A stretch of 64,000 bases of DNA from Acridotheres tristis. Lineage: Eukaryota > Chordata > Aves > Passeriformes > Sturnidae. Made by a program: the position numbers and the translations under genes. Shown here in pieces: positions 44,527 to 53,090 of this stretch. Numbering within the stretch: position 1 is the first letter of the stretch; each line of letters starts with the position of its first letter. Location: assembly GCA_037013685.1 (NCBI GenBank), contig CM072889.1:8503976-8567975 (forward strand). Direction: 5' to 3'. The notes under the pieces are model-generated. The model had not been told where the DNA came from, ran no database searches, and saw only the letters and a program-made list of their open reading frames with translations.

Positions 44527-44844
44527 CTAGCCCTGGTTATTATTTCTCTCCTGGGCATACATACTGGAGGTTCCTTCAAGGGGATCTGACAGATCATCCT
44601 CCCTTCTGTAATACCCTGCACCACCATGGGAGGCTGAGGCTACCTTCACTTTAGTGGAGTTCCCTCTGTTGGTGTTCCCCTCCCTGAGTTGGCGCACCCG
44701 TGCTGCCAGGACAGAAGTGGGTTTTCCATCCCACCTTCTCATGTCTTCCCCGTGGTCACGTAGAAAAAACCACAGGTCAGCACGTGGGGTATACCCTCTC
44801 TCCCTAGCTGGGGGGCGTTGGGCTCTACTTTTGAGGTCCATGAC
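44527..44844 (-). CDS. gag: ERV-4 Gag C-terminal segment
   Basis: A 105-codon open stretch between TGA (44845-44847) and TAG (44527-44529), in the same frame as gag and pol. It is basic, with RADLWFFLRDHGEDM and the WDGKPTS block known from ERV-L Gag ends. There is no zinc knuckle, as in several ERV-L Gags. Either the TGA before it or the TAG after it could be the original gag stop; the other would then be a mutation. Confidence 0.75.
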   Translation of the reverse strand, partial: VMDLKSRAQRPPARERGYTPRADLWFFLRDHGEDMRRWDGKPTSVLAARVRQLREGNTNRGNSTKVKVASASHGGAGYYRREDDLSDPLEGTSSMYAQERNNNQG

Positions 44845-46482
44845 TCACACTGGTGCTGCACTGATCTTCCTCACCTCTTCCCTTATCTCCTTCATCTCCT
44901 CCTTAAACTCCTCTCTGAGGTCCTTAGCCACAGCAGAGACATGAGCCTGCATTGGGCCAGCCATCATACTCTGATAATTCCTGAGCCTGTTGGCAACAGA
45001 ACCCACTGTCACTTGGTTGGTATCAGCATCAATCATTGCAATAAAGGAGGTATACTGAGATGGGCCCAGGTTTGCCAGATTCCACAACATCTGTCCTGTG
45101 CACCTGACCTTGTCAGGGTCATTGTCATGCTGTCCATCCCTCCCAAAGAGCACCTCCAGTACTGCCACTTCTCTCAGCTTTTGGATCCCTTCCTCAAGGG
45201 TATTCCAACGTGTTCTCTGGTGGTACTCCTGCATTCTTTCCCTGTGGACAAACCTCTCTCTCACGCTCATTAAAAGTCGCTCCCAGAGGGAAAGGAGACC
45301 TGTCTCCCTTACAAATACCTGGTCCACACCTGAGTCCTGGGTCAAGGGTCCCAAATTCCTTGCCTCAGTACCATCCAGTTGCACACCTGTACCCATAAGG
45401 TCCCAGACCCGCAGTAACCAGGTTGTAAAAGGCTCACGGCCCCGTCGTACAATGTCTTTTCGCAGGTTACGGAGACTCTCGTATGACAGGGACTCGGTGA
45501 TGATCTCAACTTCTGGCTCCCCTGCTGGTTGTGAGGGGCCCCCTTCCTGACCCTTATTATCTAGGTGCCTTGTTTTCATCCTAGACTTCCTAGTTTCCAC
45601 AGGGGCAACTGCTGCTGGCTGTGAGTGCCCTTGCAGTTCAGCTGGAACCTGGATGGATGTAACATCTGTGGGTCCCACTGCTGCACCATCAGATTCCCCC
45701 TCTTTAAGGCAGGGGGAGGGTTTCTCACCAGCTGGGGAGAGGTGCTCCTTCAGCATCTGGCCCATCTCACGTATCTCCTTTGCTAGCACCCCCACCCATT
45801 CTGGGTGGTTCCTTTCCGAGGTGGGCTGTGGGGGAGGGTCAAACTCTGGGGTAATATCCCTAGTCTCTGGGACAAAATCAGACTCTGGGGTAACCTCCCT
45901 AGTCTCTGGGACAGGATCAGGCTCTGGGATAACCTCCCTAGTCTCTGGGACAGGATCAGGCTCTGGGATAACCTCCCTAGTCTCTGGGACAGGATCAGGC
46001 TCTGGGGTAACATCACTAATCCCTGGGGTAGGGATCAGGGTTGTTATCCAAGTCAATCTCCCCTTATCTCTGAATGTTAGATAGAACAGATTTAACAGGG
46101 ATATAAACAACACTAGCCACAATATAATGTCATTAGCATTTAAAGCGGATTGGAACCCCTTGAAGACTGGTGGGGTGAACTTCAAAAAACCTGTGATGGG
46201 TTGAGAAAAAATTTCACCTGCTGCCACTTCCTCACAGTAAGTACCATTATTGAAGTAGCCCCAGAAACACACACTTAGAGTGCGATAGCTCTGAATCCAT
46301 GTGGCCATCTTCCAGAGAAAATTAAAAATCCATGAATTCCTCAACTGATCAACCCACATAATAAGTCGGATAATAGCCACAGTAACCTTGGTTATGAAAC
46401 TCATGTTTAAAAAAGGGCTTGCAAATGGGAGAGATATAGCAGTGACCACATGGAGGCCAATCCAGGGTAAGCTGGACAGCAT
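44845..46482 (-). CDS. gag: ERV-4 Gag with membrane-like N-terminus
   Basis: The first ATG in frame (46480-46482) gives 545 residues; the frame is also open upstream through the PBS and into the LTR without an ATG. Residues 5-43 are largely hydrophobic, with sequons at about N26 (NMS) and N79 (NGT) and cysteines at 72 and 83; a second strong membrane segment (IILWLVLFISLLNLFYLTF) is at about 119-137. Then a PEPDPVPETREV repeat (about 160-214), a proline-rich region and the capsid (SYESLRNLRKDIVRR, W-rich helices, REVAVLEVLF) and a charged coiled-coil-like tail. The capsid is typical of ERV-L; the membrane region is not a usual Gag feature. It directly follows the 5' leader. Confidence 0.85.
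   Translation of the reverse strand: MLSSLPWIGLHVVTAISLPFASPFLNMSFITKVTVAIIRLIMWVDQLRNSWIFNFLWKMATWIQSYRTLSVCFWGYFNNGTYCEEVAAGEIFSQPITGFLKFTPPVFKGFQSALNANDIILWLVLFISLLNLFYLTFRDKGRLTWITTLIPTPGISDVTPEPDPVPETREVIPEPDPVPETREVIPEPDPVPETREVTPESDFVPETRDITPEFDPPPQPTSERNHPEWVGVLAKEIREMGQMLKEHLSPAGEKPSPCLKEGESDGAAVGPTDVTSIQVPAELQGHSQPAAVAPVETRKSRMKTRHLDNKGQEGGPSQPAGEPEVEIITESLSYESLRNLRKDIVRRGREPFTTWLLRVWDLMGTGVQLDGTEARNLGPLTQDSGVDQVFVRETGLLSLWERLLMSVRERFVHRERMQEYHQRTRWNTLEEGIQKLREVAVLEVLFGRDGQHDNDPDKVRCTGQMLWNLANLGPSQYTSFIAMIDADTNQVTVGSVANRLRNYQSMMAGPMQAHVSAVAKDLREEFKEEMKEIREEVRKISAAPV
45844..46015 (-). repeat. 39-bp tandem repeat in ERV-4 gag
   Basis: Units start CTCTGGGGTAA / CTCTGGGATAA at 45844, 45883, 45922, 45961 and 46000, exactly 39 bp apart. 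The frame is kept, giving a 13-residue PEPDPVPETREVI-type unit. The unit is proline/glutamate-rich and likely disordered. Confidence 0.95.
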
Positions 46483-46561
46483 GGTGTCACCTACCAAAAG
46501 CTTGGGTAATTCAAGAACTGTTATTCCCTTTTCTACCCCTCTCTCAATGCCCTCAGGCAAT

Positions 46562-46579
46562 GCCCCACGTTGGGCGCCA
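46562..46579 (-). other. Primer binding site, tRNA-Lys1,2
   Basis: On the minus strand TGGCGCCCAACGTGGGGC follows the 5' LTR after five bases. It is an exact 18-base match to the tRNA-Lys1,2 PBS used by spumaviruses and betaretroviruses. Confidence 0.92.
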
Positions 46580-46584
46580 AAATC

Positions 46585-47309
46585 TGTCTTGGTTTGAAAA
46601 GACAGGTATGGTTTAAGGAAAAGGCAAGAGCCCCCTTTTCTGCAATGCAGAGTGCCCCCCCCCCCCTTTTAATTATTTTAGGTCCAAATCAGACGCTTTC
46701 AGGCAGGAGATACGGGGATGTGAATAACAGTTCTTTACTGGTATTTAACAAGGCAGAAAACAACAACAGCTATGAAAATTGGCAACAGAACAGAACAGTC
46801 TAGCTCCGTTCCAGTCCCCTTTGGCCTCAGGCCGTGTCCCTGTGCTCAGTTACCGGTGCTGTGGGGGCAGGGCGGGTCCCGCGCAGTTGCAGAGGGGCTG
46901 GAGTGATGGCGGCGGACGCCCAGAGGTGAGCGGGGGTGAGAAGGTGACTCCCCCCTCTCACGGTGTCGGTCGTGGTGCTCCGCAGAGTGTCCGGAGATAG
47001 TAGGGTGAGATGGGAGAGCGGCAGAGCGATGTCCCAGGCAGGGAGCGTGGATCTCAGCACGGAGATGTCAGGGGGAGATGGCAGAGCGAAGCACGGGGCG
47101 TCCTGTCCCTCCACGAGCCCAGCGAGAGAGTGTCCCCTCCCCCAGCCCCCTCTCCCACCTTTCCTTTTCCGGTTCCCCCCCCTCCTCCTCCTCCACCCAC
47201 CCCCCTACGAGAGAGCATTATCTGTCGTTTTAAGGTGTAGCCACAACTACTTAACATAACAATGGGAGGAATTCACAGCAAGAAAAGGGGGGCAATTCAA
47301 CCCTTAACA
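46585..47309 (-). repeat. 5' LTR of ERV-4
   Basis: 725 bp, partner of 40514-41235, with YY1-like ATGGCGGC near 46906-46913. The right end TAACA is followed by the target duplication CTTTC. Confidence 0.95.
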
Positions 47310-47314
47310 CTTTC

Positions 47315-49923
47315 TAATATGAGAAGTTTGCTTATAAGAAGGAATGAACTTATTATACCAGCTCGACACATAGCTGGTATTGGGGGAGTTCAGATCTTAC
47401 TGTAACATACATAAGTCCAGTGTAAAAGCATATCTTAGAAAGACATATATAACTGCTTTGCTTTAAGCAACCCTTTAAATTCTGAGAACTAGGTTCTAGA
47501 GAACTAGAATTGAAAATCCTGTGCTACACACTGCACATATTCTGTTTGCTGAGCAGCCTCTGCAGGCAGAACTGACCCTCACTTGTGCGTGAGGGGAGAG
47601 AAGGTGCTGCCACTGCCGTGCTCTTGTGTCCTGGACTGACACTTGGGCTGCTCCCCACTTTTCTCCTGAAGGGTGGTATTTTCAATGCTGATCAATAATA
47701 TTTAAAGGAAAAACAGCCCTACTGCTGTTTGTATCCTTGATAATGAGGAGATAAGCAAGGCATCTCTCATTAGGCCTGATAATACAGTTGGATGAAATAA
47801 TGAAAAAGAATATTTTAAAATTTGGTAAGAGATGGGGTTTCTCAGGGTGCTTGTCCAGTGGATATAATGTAGCTTTTGTTATCCTATTTTTGCACTGCCT
47901 TCTCATTTTCTCAAACTGCTACAAGACTTTCATGTGAGGATGCTTCCTTTGTATACCAATGAAGGAGTTAAATTATCTAGGCAGCAGAGGCTAAAGCTGA
48001 AACTCCCTAGCATCACCTAAAGTATCATTGTCTGGTAAGAAAATAGGTCTGAAAGTGATACTATTCATCTGAGCAAGAAGAAACTGTTATCGGGGTACTT
48101 GTCACCTGTGCAATACTGATACCTGGGCTGGCCTCTGGAGCCAGATACAGCAGATAACAGGGGGGGTGAGGTGAACGGGTGGGATGATGGTGGTGTCTGC
48201 TTTTGGACAATGTTGGACCTTGAGTACCAGAGTAGCAGGGGCAGAGAGCACCTCACAATGCAGTCATTCCCTTCCCCGGCCCCAGGGCCTGTGAATTTCA
48301 GAACTCACCTTCATTCACAAGCATTTACTTCTTCTGTAGCTACAACAACAATAACAGTTATTTTTTGCAAACAGTTAGCATATATGGTCATATAAATAAA
48401 TTGAATAACTGACTCCAATAATTAACTTGTAATAGAACTACCAACAGAAACAAAAGTATAGCAATTTTAGAAGTATTGTGTAAATTAAGTATATTCCATT
48501 TATATTTCTTGCGTACGTCATTTAACAATGACATTAATTGTAAACCTGAGGAACGTGCACAAGTAGGTAGCAGCCAATAAAATGACAAACCGATTGTGCA
48601 AGTAGAATTCTCTCCTGTTTTGCTGCCAAAAGGGAAGTCAATGTTACAAGTGCAAGCATTTAAGAGTCAGTTTTGTTAACTTCACCACAGCATTACAGAC
48701 TGACTCACCTGGACTCTTCATTACAAATGCTTTTACTTTACAAATCGGAGTGCTGAGTCAAATCCTTCATCTCACAGGAAGCACTTTTTAAGGCAAGAAT
48801 TCAAATACCTTTTTTGCACTTTGAGCTGAATTTCCCATCTTTATATGACATTTCTGGGTTTTTTTCCATGGACAAATGTTTTGTGTACCACAAGTATTAT
48901 GAATGGAAACAGACCAATTTAGACCCAAAAGATTTTGGCAATGAAGTTACTATGCAAAGGAAATGTTGACTTGTTGACTAAAAACTGCTATTAAGAATGT
49001 AGAAACTTGTTATTCTGGCATCTTTGTTCATGTAAGCAAGAGCTTATACAGATCTAAGTGGATGGGAGAGGCAAAAGTGTATGTGGGGAATGTTTTACGG
49101 GTGACTTCTAAAGGGTCTGAAAAAGATGACCAAATAATCATATACCTTTCTTATAACGTTCAGTGTAATAGCCAAAATTGCTGAAGAGGTCTGTATCACT
49201 ACAGCAAACTGTCTATAAATTACATTTTAAAATACATTCCTCCTGGAATTTGTGTTCCTTTTTCGATGTTCCATAGTACTATGGAGGTAATTGTATTGGG
49301 CTGATGGGAAACAGTCCAGTGATCAATCAGCCTCTGAAGAAAGGGGTTGTGCTAGAAAAAACAAGCTGACTCAAAGCTTTGCTGCAAAGACAGAATTAAA
49401 AGAATACAAATTGAACTCCAGCAAAATCCTGACCTTTTCACAAGATGGGTAAATGAGATTCTTACAGGTGCAGTGTCTTGTAAATCATTAAAGAATGGAA
49501 GCTGCAAGGTTGTCTTCTTGTAAGTACTCCCTTACCATTTCAGGAACAGGCTGAAACAGAACTCCTGGAGCATGTCAGGGCAGACTGGCAGCTTGCTGGA
49601 ATTAAGACCGGATGCACAGAGTATTTTAGTACTTGAAGACTACCCACTTGCTTTAAAGCATATGCAATACTTCTGTCCTTGGGCTAGAGTTCTGTGTTGT
49701 GACTCCATAATTTTACCCTCTGGGCAGAGCAATCTCTGATACAAAAAGAAAGTATATCTGTTGAAAGCAGGATTAGTTTGTACTGATTTTTATAGGGATT
49801 TACAACCATAGAAACAGATGTTCCAAGAGGAACATTTACAGGTCATTACATAGTTCACAGTAACAAGAAAACTTTATAAAGTTTGCATATAAGTAGATTG
49901 CCAGTCTATCATCAAATAATTTT
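47315..49923. other. No gene seen; spacer
   Basis: AT-rich DNA without recognised gene or repeat. 49918-49923 (AATTTT) is the target duplication of the next solo LTR. Confidence 0.5.
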
Positions 49924-50600
49924 TGACGCAGCACAGCCTCTCAACACTCGGACCCTGCAAGCCCAGCTAGCTTTAGGCCACTGTCGTCACGAGTGGGCCA
50001 GCTCCAGGACACTGAGGACCTGGAGTCTGGCTAAGGCACTCAGCCTTTGGCACTGCTTTCCGCATCCGAAAGAGAGTAAAGGATTAGGAGGAGACCTCCT
50101 TGGATTCCAGCAGGGAAGGATTTATTAGGGAGGAACAGGGAGGAGACCGAACGCTGGGAAAGGGAACCCCAAAAAGGCAAGGGACACAGGCGTGCAGCAA
50201 CTTAAATAGGGGCCCTCCCCCCAAGGGAGGGTACAAGCATAAACCAATCAGGGAAAGAGATGGGCGTTACATAGGGAGGAGTCATGGATACACAGAGCCA
50301 ATGGGGTAAACCGAGGGTGGGGATACATACAGTACAACCAATCATTGATACAACAGGGAATGCTTGACATAGAAACTTCTAGAACAAAGGGAGGGGCTAC
50401 AAGGGATTGACGCTCAGTGGGGCAGGGCTTAGGGTGAGGGACAGGGAAGGTTCCAGACAAAGGGGAGGATGACTGCCTAGGGCAAAGGCAGGAAAGGGAA
50501 AAACCATTTTAGAATAACAAGGGGTACAACCGGGAACAAACCATTACAACATGAACACATTACAATTAAATAACATTCAAATAAAACACGAACCGCAACA
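49924..50600 (-). mobile_element. Solo LTR, class II-like family A, minus strand
   Basis: 677 bp, TGACGCAGC...CCGCAACA, flanked by AATTTT (49918-49923, 50601-50606). On the minus strand it starts TGTTGCGG, and TTTATT near 50121 reads as AATAAA. Same family and orientation as 14379-15047, with clear differences. Confidence 0.9.
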
Positions 50601-50664
50601 AATTTTTAGGAATTTCTCTTAGATTTTTGTCATTATATATAGAAGAGAGCTCAGTCTGTCAGTG

Positions 50665-51281
50665 TGTCCTGGGGTACAATGCAAAAATGTGTATTCTATC
50701 ACGATCTGTTCAAATGTGGGAGGGGTGGTGATCCTTATCTCTGTGGGAGATATCCTCTGCTGATGTGCCATATGATAAAATCAGGGGGATGATCATCGTT
50801 ATCTTTTCACAACCCATCCTTCCTCCAGAAGATATATTCTGTTAATGGGCCATTAAGTCCTATTGTGTGACTGATAAGATTACATCATCCCATTGGGAGA
50901 TGCCCCAGCCAGGGACAGGAGCCAAGCCTTTCCTACCTAGATAAAAAACTGGGGTTTGGGATGCAAAGCAGCCCTTTCCACTGGATCCCAGAGGAAAGTC
51001 GGACCTTTTCCACATCATCACTGGACCTTGGGAGGAAAACTGCACCTTCTACAGGAGCACTGCTTCAACTGAACCACATCTGTCATCCAGGAGGATGCAG
51101 CCACCATTTATACGGACTGCTACCAACACCCTGACTGACAGGGTGTCAGGTTGTATTCTGACTCTGTTGGTGGTTTTTTCTTTTGTATTATTGCATGTAT
51201 TTTATTTTATTTCTCTTTTTTCCTATTAAATTGTATTACTGACTTGGAGTCTCTCACTGGTTTTACTTTCAAACCAACACA
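50665..51281 (+). mobile_element. Solo LTR, class III-like, plus strand
   Basis: 617 bp, TGTCCTGGGG...CCAACACA, flanked by CAGTG (50660-50664, 51282-51286). It contains the block GGACCTTTTCCACATCATCACTGGAC-type order (not shown in full), AGATAAAAAAC near 50938 and CTATTAAATTG near 51223. The 5-bp duplication and this block fit an avian ERV-L-like LTR family. It lies only 64 bp from the preceding LTR. Confidence 0.88.
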
Positions 51282-51286
51282 CAGTG

Positions 51287-52690
51287 TTAAGGACTATGTG
51301 TTGATTTGTTTTTTTCACTTTAAGAAATGAAATACCAAAACCCAAATAAACACACAATTTAATATTTCTGTAATAGGTAAATTGTTACACAGGAAGCCAG
51401 TTACTCTAAAATGAGTCAAGTACTTATTTCTGCACCAAAATATGGTTTGGACACAAGATGGTATCTGTCCCTCATGCAATCTACTGATGTGTATTTTCCT
51501 CCAAGGCTTATGGTAATGGCTACAAACAGATAAGCAATAAGTTGAGTCATTCTAACCTTACCAACATTACTTCTCATTGGTCAAATTCAGAGGAATATAT
51601 ACACATGCAACTGCTCCCTGTGAGAACAACATGTACAGGAACACCACAGAGGATATTGTTTGTTCTTCTCTGTTCCACGTTTTTCTGAAATACAGCTGAA
51701 GCAGCAGCCAGCCCACAAACATGCATGCTTAGGACTACTGCTACTTATTAAAATGAAATATTGCACTTTTTTTGTAAATTGAGCTCAAATTAAAAACTGG
51801 AACAAAGTTAAGGTGAACAAGTACTTTTTTTCTATCTAGGTTCTAAATAAATTTTAAAAATTTGGAAAAAAGTATCAGTTAGGAACTGGCATTGTTGTTC
51901 CTGTCAAAAACTTCTGCCATCACATATGTAAGCAGAAAAACTATTGAAGTCAAGGTCCTCACTGAAGTCTAGTCTTTGCTCTAATGAATTCCCCAAATAG
52001 TTTCATACTAAATTAGGGCACCATATTTAAAATGTTATGATTCCTTTAAAGGAAACTATAAGACTCAAGAGGTCCTGGTGAGAAGAGTACAGAAATGCTG
52101 AAAGAAGACAATATTTAAACATATTTTTAGCCATACTGTATCCTAATCTCATGGGGTCTTTGTAGTATGTCTGGCCTGTTGTGGCTACTGTTAGCTGTGT
52201 TTATGCACTTTAGACTGGATCTTGTGAAAAATTAAATAAAACATTTCTTTTCCATACCACTTAATTTTCTCTCTTGTGAATGTCTCTAGGCAGCATAGGA
52301 TATATTTCATGATGAGCTACGTGCTCAATCTTTTGCAATGGTTGTTCAAAGTTTCCTCTGAAGTCTACTTTTAGGAATTTTGTTTACTATGGTGATCTAC
52401 TGATTGTCCTGTTGATAAGACATGTAACTGTTAGCACTAACAAAATTAAATTTAGAATTCCACATCTTTCCCTAGATTTTTTGTGGTATATATCAGAAAC
52501 CTCTCTGTCAATACTGCTTTCCTTTCTAAAAATGTGTATTCTTCAGTTAGGAATTCCTGGTCCATACTGCATCCTATTTGTGATCTAATACTTTCAGGCT
52601 ATGCTTCAGATAGGGCTTTTCAGTTTTGTGATAAACTGAGGCTTTTACTTGGCCCTAAAATGGGGTTTTTCACCCTTCCTCTGGTCTAGC
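51287..52690. other. No gene seen; spacer
   Basis: AT-rich DNA; no coding region or RNA gene was recognised. Confidence 0.5.
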
Positions 52691-52694
52691 TCAG

Positions 52695-53090
52695 GTGTTA
52701 GGGTGAAGTTTCCCTGGGCCCTTGCCTCATGGATGTAAATAAAATAACAAAAGAGGCTCTTTCCCTGGATAAAGTTACAGGGTTTATTTCTCGTGGGTAG
52801 TGAGGAAAAGAGGGAGGGGAAAAAAGAGGGGAAAAGAGGGGAAAAGAGACAGAGGCCAGGGGGTACTGACCTTTTCTAGGGTCTGGAAAGGGGGGCGGGG
52901 AGAAATTGGATCCCGGCCAGCCCTGTATGGCCAGGAGGGGAGAGGGACCAAGATACAGGGCACAGCAGGGGTCACGGAATGTACCATTTACAATGTATCT
53001 AGGAAATGCAACAATAAACTGGACAGTAAGAGAACACTGAAACTACATTCTCCTTTGGGTTCGTGTAGTCTGTGACACAACCACTCTCAG
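52695..53090 (-). mobile_element. Possible LTR fragment, minus strand
   Basis: GTTTATTTCTCG near 52779 reads as AATAAA on the minus strand, and a purine-rich run with GGGGCGGGG follows. The overall pattern resembles U3-R of a minus LTR (compare GGTTTTATTAGGG in the LTR at 14379). No target duplication; both ends uncertain. Confidence 0.35.

Larger units (their letters stand above)
40514..47309 (-). mobile_element. ERV-4: young, nearly intact ERV-L provirus
   Basis: 6796 bp with LTRs of 722 bp (40514-41235) and 725 bp (46585-47309), flanked by CTTTC (40509-40513, 47310-47314). Coding is on the minus strand: 5' LTR at the right, PBS, Gag, PR-RT-RNase H, integrase, polypurine tract, 3' LTR at the left. 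The LTRs differ at about seven substitutions and a few one-base indels (about 1%). The gag-pol region (46482 down to 41344) is one continuous reading frame with only three stops (44845, 44527, 42439). No env. The 5-bp duplication and Pol signature GVQYTWNRLPQG fit class III (ERV-L). The youngest element of the window. Confidence 0.96.

Noticed and set aside
45844..46015. CRISPR-like array
   Set aside because: The 39-bp units are adjacent without spacers and code in frame; a retroviral gag in a vertebrate genome.
45653..46084. Plus-strand frame with repeated SLVSGTGSGSG-type units
   Set aside because: Reverse reading of the 39-bp repeat inside the minus-strand Gag.
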